A DNA stretch of 64,000 nt, taken from Pontiella sulfatireligans. GTDB lineage: Bacteria > Verrucomicrobiota > Kiritimatiellia > Kiritimatiellales > Pontiellaceae. The stretch spans positions 1,984,001 to 2,048,000 of the forward strand of contig NZ_CAAHFH010000002.1 in the NCBI RefSeq assembly GCF_900890705.1, written 5' to 3'. The position numbers were made by a program, and so were the translations under genes. Below are positions 16,893-24,816 of the stretch, piece after piece; position 1 is the first letter of the stretch; each line of letters starts with the position of its first letter. The notes under the pieces were generated by a model. That model was not told where the DNA came from. It ran no database searches and worked only from the letters and a program-made list of their open reading frames with translations.

Positions 16893-16932
16893 CGTAATGC
16901 GTAACTCGTGATGCGGAAAATTACGCATTACG
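16893..16932. repeat. Intergenic inverted repeat between dsrE-like and tusA
   Basis: CGTAATGCGTAA at 16893-16904 is perfectly repeated in inverse at 16921-16932, with a 16-base loop. Further partial pairing (TAATT/AATTA) extends outward. The transcript hairpin could set the dsrE-to-tusA ratio; inference only. The next gap (16511-16604) also holds GGTTATTAG/CCAATAACC-like inverted words. Confidence 0.7.
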
Positions 16933-16950
16933 AATTACTCGTTACTCCCT

Positions 16951-17505
16951 TTACATAAAGAAGCACTGCTTCGATTCCTGGAACATGCCGACAAAGGCGC
17001 CGACGCCGACAAAGTCCATATGCGGATAGTCGATCAGCTCTTCCTTTTTGATGCCCATCAATTCCATGGCCATGGTGCAGACATGGATGCGGATGCCGAA
17101 TTCGGCGGCGTCTTTCATCAGTTCCTCAATCGACTTGGCGTTGTGCATCTTCATGACCATTTTGATCATGGGCGGCCCCATGCCCATCATCTGCATCTTG
17201 GAAAGGGGGAGCTTTCCGGCGCTCTTCGGCAGCATGGCACCGAACATTTTCCCGAGGAGATCCTTCTTCGCGTGCTTCTTCGGGTCCCGCAGGGCGGAAA
17301 GTCCCCAGAAGGTGACAAAGATATCCACTTCCATGTCGTAGGCCGCCGCGCCGAGGGCGATGATGAAGGTGGCGATGGTTTTGTCCAGATCGCCGCTCAT
17401 GAGGCCAAGACAAAGCTTGTCGCCGGGGGCTTGTTCTTCCAGCGCCTCCACGCGAGCCATCAATGATTTGATCATTTCTTCCTGATTCATGGTTTCTTCG
17501 CTCAT
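16951..17505 (-). CDS. DsrE/DsrF/DrsH-like family protein
   Basis: The 184-residue product belongs to the DsrE-like peroxiredoxin-like group. It has an N-terminal coiled-coil segment (MIKSLMARVEALEEQ), LCLGLMSGDLDKTIATFIIALGAAAYDMEV, FVTFWGLSALRD, and a late conserved cysteine in IHVCTMAMELMGI. A final CFFM tail adds another cysteine. Members act in sulfur transfer next to tusA. A GGAG site lies before the ATG at 17505; an internal ATG five codons later is possible. It follows the ArsR gene by 19 bases. Confidence 0.88.
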   Translation of the reverse strand: MSEETMNQEEMIKSLMARVEALEEQAPGDKLCLGLMSGDLDKTIATFIIALGAAAYDMEVDIFVTFWGLSALRDPKKHAKKDLLGKMFGAMLPKSAGKLPLSKMQMMGMGPPMIKMVMKMHNAKSIEELMKDAAEFGIRIHVCTMAMELMGIKKEELIDYPHMDFVGVGAFVGMFQESKQCFFM

Positions 17506-17524
17506 AGTCTCTCCGGTCGTTAGG

Positions 17525-17875
17525 TTAATGGGTTAAAACGGTCTCTTCGTCGTAGTCGCGGGCGATACGCCCCTGCGCTTCCATTTCTTCGAGCAGGAAT
17601 TCACGCATGATATGGCAGCCCTCAACAAGCTTCGGGTTTTTAAGGCGGTAGTAGACGGTCTGGCCGTCCTTGCGGTTGAGCACCACGCCCTTGTCCTTCA
17701 TCGTGCGCAGGTGCTGGCTGACGGTGCTGACGGAGGTTTCGAGCGCTTTGGCCAGCTCGCCGACGCAGCATTCGCCGGAGCTCAAAATTTCGACGATGGC
17801 AATGCGCTTAGCGTTCGCCATCATCTGGCAAAGCTCGGCCTGCAGTTCGAACAACTGGAAGTTGCATGGTTTCAT
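17525..17875 (-). CDS. ArsR-family regulator, likely sulfur or metal sensor
   Basis: The 116-residue protein has the ArsR winged helix (AKRIAIVEILSSGECCVGELAKAL, STVSQHLRTMKDKGVV, DGQTVYYRL). It lacks the classical ELCVCDL metal box, but has C36, C37 in the same place and C87 in the last helix, plus C4 and C16. In known persulfide sensors of this family (SqrR, BigR) a cysteine pair forms a polysulfide bridge; whether these cysteines do so is inference. I take the ATG at 17875; a GTG at 17893 would add six residues. It leads the sulfur operon and probably represses it. Confidence 0.88.
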   Translation of the reverse strand: MKPCNFQLFELQAELCQMMANAKRIAIVEILSSGECCVGELAKALETSVSTVSQHLRTMKDKGVVLNRKDGQTVYYRLKNPKLVEGCHIMREFLLEEMEAQGRIARDYDEETVLTH

Positions 17876-17960
17876 AGTCGCTAAAGTACGCACGTTTTAA
17901 ACATCCGTAAAGATAAATATCAGAATATAATAATAAACGCATATCGAAGCGAAAGGTGAT
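17876..17960 (-). promoter_or_regulatory. AT-rich putative promoter/operator of the sulfur operon
   Basis: The upstream region of the arsR-like gene is markedly AT-rich (for example ATATTCTGATAT near 17918-17931 read on the minus strand), with imperfect dyad symmetry as in ArsR operators. No exact -35/-10 pair was assigned. Confidence 0.35.
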
Positions 17961-18048
17961 AACCATGTGCTTATTATGGGAAGGCCTGTTATTGCTGGCC
18001 CAGCGCAGGTATTGATCCCTTTGTGCGTACGGTCTCGCCATCACCAAA

Positions 18049-18086
18049 GTCACGGAACCCTGCGCGATCGTGCAGACTTCCGTGAC
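18049..18086 (-). terminator. Hairpin after the esterase fusion gene
   Basis: GTCACGGAA (18049-18057) pairs perfectly with TTCCGTGAC (18078-18086), and the loop contains a further CTGC/GCAG pairing. It lies 36 bases after the stop at 18122 on the minus strand. Only a short T stretch follows, so termination is possible but not certain. Confidence 0.5.
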
Positions 18087-18121
18087 TTGTGTTCCCCTTT
18101 TTGATTTCCAATGGTTGGAAC

Positions 18122-19735
18122 TTACTCTGCCAGATGCTGGTCTAGGAAGGCCTTGATCAGCTGGTAGCGCTCTTCGTCGCTGAAGACCATGCCGCCGTGG
18201 CCGGCGCCTTTGATAATATGCAGCTCGGAGGTGAGACCGGCCTTTTGATAGCGCTCGTGCAGGAGCTTGCTCTGCTCGACCGGAACCGTTTTGTCCTGAT
18301 CGCCGTGCAGGATCAGCACGGGCGGATCATCTTTGGATAGATAGGTAAGCGGAGAGGCGTGCGTGAGCTGCTCTTGGCGAAACTCATGGGCTTTATTGAA
18401 CCGTTCGCTTGTTTTGGAAAAAGCTGAAAAGTCACTTGGTCCATAGAGATCGACGATCGCTTTGACCGTGGAGCTCTGATTGGTGTTTCCCCCAACCGTT
18501 CCTTCCAGCTCTTGGACGCCGCTGCTCATGCCCAGCAGCAGGGAAAGGTGCCCTCCGGCGGAACCGCCGCCCACGGCAACGCGTTCGGGATCGTAGCCGT
18601 ATTCGGCAGCATGGGCGCGCAGCCAGCGCACCGCGCCTTTGCAGTCGTGGATGTTTTTCGGATGGATCGAAAGATCCTTCAGGCGGTAGTTAATGCTGGC
18701 GACGGCATAGCCTTCGCCGCTCAACCGGAGGATGGCCGGATTGACGTTGGCTTTGTCGCCGTTTTTCCAGCCGCCTCCGTGGATCCAGACCATCAGGGGC
18801 GGATTCTTCGCTTCCGGAAGATAAAGATCGAGCTGGAGCGATTCGCCGTCCTCTACGCTATATTCAAGGTCGCGATGCGCCGTAATGTTTTCTGGAAGTT
18901 GGCGCTGGCGGTATTGCCTCTGGGGCTTGGCTGCCTTTTCGTTTAGCTCATTGATTGCGGCTTCCATGCCGTTGGCATTGTACCAGCCTTGGCGCAGGAC
19001 TATTTTTCCGGTGCGATCGATCAGCAAACCAATATTGGGGCCGGCGCCGAGGGTGTTGGCCGCTGTTCGTTCCAGACCGTCGACATACAGTGCGTTTCCA
19101 TGATCGATCTTTTGGTCAAACAGTTGCGCGAGCGCCAGCTTTTCCTCGAAGGTTTGGGGCTGCGGGTGGGTGCGGGCACCTAGTGTTCGACCGGGCGAGG
19201 ATTGTCCGTCCTCTGCGGGATGCGCCTCTTTAACATAGAGCACGGCCACGTTGACTTCGCTCGAATAGGATCCCGAGAGCGGTTTGAGCGAGGGGCAGCT
19301 GCCGACGGAGATGGGGCAGGTTGCGGATGCGGTCACCAGTACGGCTGGCTTGTTTTTCCAAAGAGTGGAAAGCTTCACTTCCTTGCCATCAAGGTCGTAG
19401 ACCGTCAGTTCGGGGATTTTTTGGCCGGGCTGAAGTCCTTGCGTGGCAAAGCGGTTGCCGCTTTGTTCGCGAGTGTCGCCTTGCCTTTGGCGGCCTCTCC
19501 GCGCTTTCATGGCGGCGTCGAACTCGGCGCGGGTGGCCTTGCCGTCTTTGTCCGCATCCATCCGGTCGAACATTTGCGGGTTCCCGCGAAACTCGTCCTG
19601 GGTGACCACGCCGTCGTTGTTTTGGTCGTTGCGTTCCAGCAAGCGGTCATAGGTGAACTGCTGCTGTGCGGACAGCGGGGAAAGGATGAATAGGAAGGCA
19701 GCGAAACACAGTCCTGTCTTAAGCATGGTCTTCAT
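18122..19735 (-). CDS. Exported fusion: EF-hands, deiodinase-like redoxin, alpha/beta-hydrolase esterase
   Basis: The 537-residue protein has a signal peptide (1-24) and two EF-hand loops (about 36-49 and 60-71). A thioredoxin-fold domain (about 100-265) has C140 and C147 in TCPISVGSCP and the YVKEAHP segment (167-173) seen in iodothyronine deiodinase-like proteins. A BD-FAE/carboxylesterase-type hydrolase (about 285-537) has the oxyanion HGGG (319-322), nucleophile S392 in GGGSAGG, and probable D481 and H513. The ATG at 19735 follows GGAGG and starts the signal peptide, so I prefer it to the longer frame from 19777. It probably acts outside the cytoplasm on ester-linked polymer decorations, with the redoxin part of unknown purpose. 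Confidence 0.85.
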   Translation of the reverse strand: MKTMLKTGLCFAAFLFILSPLSAQQQFTYDRLLERNDQNNDGVVTQDEFRGNPQMFDRMDADKDGKATRAEFDAAMKARRGRQRQGDTREQSGNRFATQGLQPGQKIPELTVYDLDGKEVKLSTLWKNKPAVLVTASATCPISVGSCPSLKPLSGSYSSEVNVAVLYVKEAHPAEDGQSSPGRTLGARTHPQPQTFEEKLALAQLFDQKIDHGNALYVDGLERTAANTLGAGPNIGLLIDRTGKIVLRQGWYNANGMEAAINELNEKAAKPQRQYRQRQLPENITAHRDLEYSVEDGESLQLDLYLPEAKNPPLMVWIHGGGWKNGDKANVNPAILRLSGEGYAVASINYRLKDLSIHPKNIHDCKGAVRWLRAHAAEYGYDPERVAVGGGSAGGHLSLLLGMSSGVQELEGTVGGNTNQSSTVKAIVDLYGPSDFSAFSKTSERFNKAHEFRQEQLTHASPLTYLSKDDPPVLILHGDQDKTVPVEQSKLLHERYQKAGLTSELHIIKGAGHGGMVFSDEERYQLIKAFLDQHLAE

Positions 19736-20230
19736 GACGCCTCCGAGGTTGCGTGTATAACGGATATGCCCGTTCATTTATTGGAACGCTTGAACCACTC
19801 GTTCAGCTCGCTATTGAAACGTTCCCGTTGGTCACTATTTCCTGATGGAAATTATGGCTGCGCGGCTTCGAAAATTATCATTCCATGGCCCAGCAAGCTG
19901 GGTGAAGCGGTTTCCAGGCGTTGTGTGTGCTTTGTTGTCGCGTTGGCTCTATGAGCCAATCCGGCAGAAAAGGGCAGGCCGATGGGGTTCGCCACGGAGG
20001 GCGCAGAGGACCACGGAGCAATGTGTTGGAACCACAGATATACGCGGATGGACGCAGAAAATTAACCACATGAGCCCAAGCGAGAGCAATTGCACGAAGT
20101 TCGCGAAGGCGGAGCGGGGTGCGCTGAGGCCTACAGCGATAAAGAGCCGTTCTTTCCAGAATTATTTTTTGAACATGATGACAAGATGTAGGTCTGTAAT
20201 GACTCACTGTTAACCCATATGGAGATTGAT
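19736..20230. other. Non-coding stretch with degenerate REP and dispersed repeat words
   Basis: No credible gene was found. A partial REP (CCCAGCAAGCTGGGTGAAGCGG, near 19889-19910) and a degenerate ACCACAGAT-ACGCGGAT repeat (about 20033-20055) of a common intergenic type are present. CGCTTGAACCACTCG near 19789 recurs near 22283 and, inverted, near 9227. Confidence 0.6.
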
Positions 20231-20455
20231 ATGAAGAAAATCATAAGTATTGCAGCAGTAGTCCTGATGTTTGCCGGTGCGTTTGCCCTGGCTGGAGAAG
20301 GTAAAAAATGCACTGCGGGCCAGACAGATAAGAAGGCCGAATGTTCGGCATGTCCGTCTGAAAAGAAAGCGGAATGCTCGACAGCGAAGAAGGCTGAGTG
20401 CTCGGCCAAGAAAGCGGAATGCTCGACCAAGAAGGCGGAATGCACGAAGAAGTAA
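20231..20455 (+). CDS. Tiny exported Lys/Cys-repeat protein
   Basis: The 74-residue protein has a clear signal peptide (1-21, ending AFALA). The mature part of about 53 residues contains 7 cysteines and 14 lysines, mostly as five copies of KKAEC(S/T). GGAG lies 7 bases before the ATG at 20231, so this start is preferred over 20219, and a good terminator follows. No family recognised. It could bind metal or sulfur, or be cross-linked in the envelope; these are guesses based on composition. Confidence 0.8.
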   Translation: MKKIISIAAVVLMFAGAFALAGEGKKCTAGQTDKKAECSACPSEKKAECSTAKKAECSAKKAECSTKKAECTKK

Positions 20456-20480
20456 TCAGACCATCCTATTTAAAAAGAAG

Positions 20481-20508
20481 GCCGTCCCTTTTGAGGGGCG
20501 GCTTTTTG
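20481..20508 (+). terminator. Rho-independent terminator of the Lys/Cys-repeat gene
   Basis: GCCGTCCC (20481-20488) pairs with GGGGCGGC (20495-20502) around a TTTTGA loop and is followed by TTTTTG. It lies 25 bases after the stop codon. Confidence 0.88.
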
Positions 20509-20850
20509 TTTACATAATGAATTTCACCGGCGATATATCCGAAAGCGGATTTGCAGCATCAAACAGTTCCGAAAATGGGCCATCATCTCCGCCGAATACC
20601 GCAAAGCCGCCCGTGTCTGTTTTTTGGCAGGATTACAGGATCTACAGGATGGCTGAACGCCGGGGTTTCTTAAATCCTGTCCTATTGTGGCTTTGAGCCT
20701 TGCTAAGGGGATGAAGCAACGGCGTGTGCGCCTTTTTTTCATATGTTTGAAAAGCTTATCCCGCCACGAATTGACGGGGCATCCGCTAGGCGTTAGCATA
20801 TTCACCAATAAAGAGCACCCGCGCTCATTGTCCGTTGGCAGAGGATATAA
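20509..20850. other. Non-coding stretch
   Basis: No supported gene. It contains the dispersed phrase GGATTACAGGATCTACAGGAT (about 20631-20651), typical of intergenic repeats, and the leader of the next small gene. Confidence 0.5.
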
Positions 20851-21177
20851 ATGAATTTATCAAAACAAGCTATGCCGCTCATTGGGTTCGTTGTTTTCAC
20901 ATGGGTGGCAAGATTTATTTGGGAATCGCCAATGTGGGAGGTTGCGGAAGATATGGCACTGAGCCTTTTTGCGATCTTTGTTGCCATAAAGATTATTCAG
21001 GATTCCAAAAAGTCGAATGTAGAAAAGAAGGCCTGTTCTAAACTCATTGAGCAAATCAGTTTTATGAGTAAACCCAACATGGCTAAAAAACATCCATTTC
21101 GTAATGCTGAAATTATGGGGTGGCTGACCGGATGCGCCGCCCTATATTTAATGGTGCATGCGGCATTAAAAATATAA
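20851..21177 (+). CDS. Small membrane protein of unknown function
   Basis: The 108-residue product has hydrophobic segments at about 9-22, 30-46 and 88-105, with a charged middle (DSKKSNVEKKACSKL). AGAGG lies before the ATG at a usable distance. It is isolated, converging with the NapH-like gene. No family recognised, and coding status rests on the clean frame and plausible topology. Confidence 0.5.
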   Translation: MNLSKQAMPLIGFVVFTWVARFIWESPMWEVAEDMALSLFAIFVAIKIIQDSKKSNVEKKACSKLIEQISFMSKPNMAKKHPFRNAEIMGWLTGCAALYLMVHAALKI

Positions 21178-21234
21178 CGAGCCATCTGAGGTTGATGCAG
21201 GCAAGCGGCTTCCCAGAGGAAAGCGGTAGAGCGG

Positions 21235-22344
21235 CTAATTTTTCCCAATGTTCGGGAAGCGGGTGTCGGGATAGGGGGAGCGGGTTTGGAGGGAATCGGT
21301 TGTGCAGGTTTCGTCGCAGCGCCCGCATTGAACGCAATGGAAGCTGGATACCTTGACGGTACGTTTCGCGAAGTCGGCGGAGATCGCTTGCGTAGGGCAG
21401 GTTTTGGTGCATTGGATACAGGAAAAACAACTTTCCGGGTCGATGCTGCGTTTCCGGAGTCCGATCATGGAAAAGAAACCGAGCAGGACGCCGTAGGGAC
21501 AGACAAAGCGGCAGAACGGGCGCGGCACGAATACGCCGAGCAAAAGGGTGAAGCCGAGCGTCAGCCAGGCAAACAGGTCTCCAACCAACAGCAGGCGCGG
21601 TTCAGTTAGTGTGCCGCGCAGGAAATCGCCGAGCTGGTCGATCCAGGCATAGCCGGTGAAGAAGATCAGCTTGTAGACATCGAGCTTGCAGGCGAGGAAG
21701 ATGCCGCCGCGCAGCGCGGCCCAAATCGTGGCGGCAAGCAGCGCGAAAGGCAGGATCCGGAGAATACCGTTTAGCCGCGGCGGCAGCTGGTAGCCGTCCT
21801 TACGCGCCAGCAGATGCTGGATGGCGCCGAGCGGGCAGGCCGATGTGCAAAAGACGCGGCCAAAGAAAAAGGCCGTGATCAGCGGCAGCAGAAAGAGGAT
21901 CGCCACGGTCTTGCCGATCAGCTCAGGTGCGGCCAGGCCAATGCAAAAGTTGGTGGTGGCGCCGACCGGGCAGATGCAGCCGCCGCGAAACAGGCCGAAG
22001 TAGGCCAGCGCAACGACGGCCAAGGCCGTGAACCGGCACTTGCGATGGTGCCTGACCGAGAGCAGGCTCGCCACGCCCAGCAGGAGGGCAAGCACAACCA
22101 CATCGGCCACTTCCCAGCTAAACGATTCGTGCAGGAATTCCTGCGGGACATACGCCTCTTTGTAGTCCGCCAGCTCCGGCGTCGGCGGGCGGTCGCAATC
22201 TTCCACTTCTTGGGCGACGGTCACGAAGGGCGTGAGCAGAAACAGTGATGCAAGCAGCAGGGCCTTTATTGCGGGAAAACGCTTGAACCACTCGCAAAGC
22301 GAAGGAAAGCGTGGGGTCCTCCAACGAAAAATAGACCGGATCAA
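21235..22344 (-). CDS. NapH/NosH-like membrane polyferredoxin
   Basis: The protein of about 369 residues has several transmembrane helices, cytoplasmic-face cysteine motifs CICPVG, FCTSACPLGAI and FCRFVCPYGVL of the NapH/NosR C-terminal type, and two final [4Fe-4S] motifs (CFSCIQCTKTCP and CVQCGRCDETC). Such proteins take electrons from quinol and pass them to a periplasmic ferredoxin. I place the start at a TTG (22344) that overlaps the upstream TGA, giving a short basic lead and a hydrophobic segment; the frame remains open further upstream in another gene's shadow. The gene is last of a four-gene cluster with no NapA or NosZ nearby. Confidence 0.83.
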   Translation of the reverse strand: MIRSIFRWRTPRFPSLCEWFKRFPAIKALLLASLFLLTPFVTVAQEVEDCDRPPTPELADYKEAYVPQEFLHESFSWEVADVVVLALLLGVASLLSVRHHRKCRFTALAVVALAYFGLFRGGCICPVGATTNFCIGLAAPELIGKTVAILFLLPLITAFFFGRVFCTSACPLGAIQHLLARKDGYQLPPRLNGILRILPFALLAATIWAALRGGIFLACKLDVYKLIFFTGYAWIDQLGDFLRGTLTEPRLLLVGDLFAWLTLGFTLLLGVFVPRPFCRFVCPYGVLLGFFSMIGLRKRSIDPESCFSCIQCTKTCPTQAISADFAKRTVKVSSFHCVQCGRCDETCTTDSLQTRSPYPDTRFPNIGKN

Positions 22345-22958
22345 GCGCCTTCTCCCATCAGGTAGGTGTGGTCGAACCAATAGTCGCCGCGGTAGTCGTC
22401 GACCGGCTCGCGCGGGATGCGTTCGATGGCGTCGTGCGGACAGGCGACGGCAATGGCGCACTCGTTGCAGCCGAGGCAGAGGTCGGGGCGGATGGCGAGG
22501 AACATGGACTGGGTGCCGTGATGGTTGCAGCGCTTCGTGCATTGGCCGCAGGCGATGCAAAGCGTGGGATCTTGCGAATAGAGAAAGAGCCCGTCCACGC
22601 CGCCGCTAAAGTTTTTGCGCTTAACCGCATCGACCGGGCAGACGCGCTCGCCTTCGCTCTCGATTTTATCGGAATCAATCTTTGTGCTGGTGATGTGGCC
22701 GTAGCAGACGACGCAGTTGGAGCACTTCGTTTGGTCGTTCAGCGCCTTTACGGCAGAGGGCTTGCGGACGCAGGCGGTTTCGCAGATGCCGCAGTTGCGG
22801 CATTTGTCCGGGTTGATTTGCCAAGCGAACTGCCGGCCCTGTGCGATGAATTCGGCGTCTTCCGCCGGCGGCGAAAAGATGCGGAAGGTGGCCGTGCCGA
22901 GCGCGGCGGCGCCGAGCAGTTGCCCGCCGAGGCGGAGATAGTTTCTGCGCGAGCTCAT
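22341..22958 (-). CDS. NapG-like periplasmic ferredoxin with Tat signal
   Basis: The 205-residue protein begins with the Tat-like SRRNYLRLGG and a hydrophobic stretch, then four cysteine clusters: CRNCGICETAC, CSNCVVC...CP, CIACGQCTKRC and CLGCNECAIAVACP. This is the NapG/NosG arrangement, which works with a NapH-like quinol dehydrogenase. The ATG at 22958 overlaps the upstream TGA (ATGA); a longer frame from 22988 would hide the Tat signal. The final electron acceptor is not encoded here. Confidence 0.85.
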   Translation of the reverse strand: MSSRRNYLRLGGQLLGAAALGTATFRIFSPPAEDAEFIAQGRQFAWQINPDKCRNCGICETACVRKPSAVKALNDQTKCSNCVVCYGHITSTKIDSDKIESEGERVCPVDAVKRKNFSGGVDGLFLYSQDPTLCIACGQCTKRCNHHGTQSMFLAIRPDLCLGCNECAIAVACPHDAIERIPREPVDDYRGDYWFDHTYLMGEGA

Positions 22959-23800
22959 GGCTGGTTCTCCAGTTCGGGCGGGTTCCACGGGGCGGGCTCG
23001 ACAAACCCGCTGCCCAGCAGGCTTTCGGGCGCGTTTTCCCCAGACAGCGCCAGCAGGGCTTTTTGCACGCGTTTGGCGTCGGCTTCACGGACCTTGTTCA
23101 TGTCGAGCATCAGCGAGGTCAGCGGAATTCGTTCGGTTTGTCCCAGAGTCCGGAATTCTTCCGGCTTGGCAAAGTCCACGGCGCAGTCGGCCGAAAGGGC
23201 ATAGTCGCTGATCACGGCCGCGTCGGCTTCTTCGTCCAGCAACACGCCGATGTTTTCGCCGCAACTGGCGTTGGTTCCGATCTTGGCGGGCAGAATGCCC
23301 TTGGCGGCAAACAACTGTTTGGCGGCTTGATGCTTTTCGTAGGCATCGGTTTGGCCGAGATAGATGTGTTTGCCGTTTAGCTCTTCCAGAGTCTGGATGG
23401 GGGAGTCGGTGGGGACAATCACGCTGCCGGTCAGCCAGCGGTTGCCGTTCGGGTCGAGCACATCGACGATGCGCTGGAACGAGGCCCCCGCCTGCTTCTG
23501 CAGGCGCAGCGCCGTCCACGGCTTGGAAAGCACGCCGTCGTATTCGTTCGCCACGATGGCCTCTTCCAGTTGGTAGGGCTCCGTGAAATAGGTGAATTGC
23601 AATTCGATGCCGCTGTCGGACTTCAGCTTTTCCAAGGTATCGGCATAGCCTCGCGCCGCCACATCGTGGACGCAAAAGCAGGCGGTGTCGGTGCAGTAAA
23701 TATCGTTCACGGCGATCTTCAATGCAATCGGCGACTGAGGCGCGCACCCGCACAGCAGCGCGAGGGCGGTCGCGGTTAGGCTAGTGGTTATGGCACGCAT
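22955..23800 (-). CDS. PhnD-like periplasmic binding lipoprotein
   Basis: The 281-residue product has a lipobox LLCGC with acylation at C19, then a PhnD/transferrin-like binding fold: KIAVNDIYCTDT near the start, EAIVANEYDGVLSKPWTALRLQ, GSVIVPTDSPIQTLEELNGKHIYLGQ, and DAAVISDYAL. An unusual early cysteine group (CTDTACFC) and a later GTNASCGENIG could bind a ligand or cofactor. Usually such proteins serve ABC importers, but no permease or ATPase is present. It overlaps both neighbours, so it is probably part of an electron-transfer system in the periplasm. Confidence 0.8.
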   Translation of the reverse strand: MRAITTSLTATALALLCGCAPQSPIALKIAVNDIYCTDTACFCVHDVAARGYADTLEKLKSDSGIELQFTYFTEPYQLEEAIVANEYDGVLSKPWTALRLQKQAGASFQRIVDVLDPNGNRWLTGSVIVPTDSPIQTLEELNGKHIYLGQTDAYEKHQAAKQLFAAKGILPAKIGTNASCGENIGVLLDEEADAAVISDYALSADCAVDFAKPEEFRTLGQTERIPLTSLMLDMNKVREADAKRVQKALLALSGENAPESLLGSGFVEPAPWNPPELENQP

Positions 23801-24702
23801 TTTACGATATATCCTTTTTCGGCGGCGCCGAGATAGATGACGCCTTTGCTGTCGACCGCCACCGGGATAAAGCTGCAGCCTTTCACGAGCTCTTCCACGC
23901 CGGGGATCTGGACGGCATTCTGGCCGTTGGCGTCATAGACCTTGATGCGCGTTGGATCTTTTTCGACCGTCAGGATGCCGCGGTTGGGCAGATAGGCTGC
24001 GCTGACCGGATTGCAGCAGCCTTGGAAATCGTCGATGCCGCGCCCGCGCTTGCCGAATTCACTCACCAGCTTGCCGTCGAGGCTGTAGCGCTGCAGCTTG
24101 AACGCCCCGAGGTTCGAGATCGCAACCGTGTTGTCCGGCCCCTCGCAAAAATCGAAGATGCCGCAACAGAGCCGCAGGCCCTTTTTTATCCGTCCGGTTT
24201 CCTTGCCGGTTTCCACGTCGTGGAAAACCAAGGCGCGGGCGGAGAGGTCGGCTACCGCCAGCTTGCCGTCCACAATGCGCGCCGCTCTGGCGGACTTGAG
24301 CTGGTCGAGTTTCATGGTTTTAAGCTTCTTGCCCTTGGCGTCGAAAACGCCGCACTCGACGCCGACCGGGACTTGCACCGTTCGCATGCGCGCGCCGGAC
24401 TTGACCTTTTTGGTTTCGGTCAGGGTGGAGAGCACGTAGAGGCTGCCGTCCGCCGACACGGCCAGGGCTTCCGTATTTTCCAGGCCGGTATCGAGAGTGG
24501 AGGCCACGGTGCCGTCTGGATTGAAAACGGTTATTTTCCCGTTCATTTCGAGCGCGCAGAGGGTGTCGTTGGCGCCGATGGCAATTTGGCTGACCGCGCC
24601 GAGCTTGCCCTTGCCGATGTTTCCTTCAACGCGGTATTCCGCACGGGCGGCCACACAGCAGGCGAGCAGGGCGGTCATCAATATTGCAGCGGGGCTTTTC
24701 AT
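23788..24702 (-). CDS. Exported beta-propeller (NHL-like) protein
   Basis: The 304-residue protein has a signal peptide (to about residue 21) followed by repeated blades of about 45 residues such as SQIAIGANDTLCALEMNGKI, ALAVSADGSLYVLS and VAVDSKGVIYLG. An internal CC pair (LRLCCGIFDFCEG) and another in GCCNPVSAAYLP are unusual for plain NHL propellers and suggest cofactor or disulfide sites. A GGAGA site precedes the ATG. It overlaps the PhnD-like gene by 13 bases and is the first gene of the cluster. Confidence 0.78.
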   Translation of the reverse strand: MKSPAAILMTALLACCVAARAEYRVEGNIGKGKLGAVSQIAIGANDTLCALEMNGKITVFNPDGTVASTLDTGLENTEALAVSADGSLYVLSTLTETKKVKSGARMRTVQVPVGVECGVFDAKGKKLKTMKLDQLKSARAARIVDGKLAVADLSARALVFHDVETGKETGRIKKGLRLCCGIFDFCEGPDNTVAISNLGAFKLQRYSLDGKLVSEFGKRGRGIDDFQGCCNPVSAAYLPNRGILTVEKDPTRIKVYDANGQNAVQIPGVEELVKGCSFIPVAVDSKGVIYLGAAEKGYIVKCVP

Positions 24703-24816
24703 AACGGCTTCTCCAGTGATTTCATGAAAACATCATAATATTCACCAGCATGCACCCCAAAAGAAGCCGTTCCCCCTTCTTTAGACAAAAAGCAAAGAAG
24801 CGCGCAGGGGAGGAAT

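Noticed and set aside
20524..20808. 94-codon minus-strand frame
   Set aside because: No motif and overlaps dispersed repeat words; no ribosome-binding site.
21235..22560. Long N-terminal extension of the NapH-like frame
   Set aside because: Residues upstream of about 22344 are Arg/Pro/His-rich shadow of the NapG-like gene; the TTG start with TTGA overlap is more consistent.
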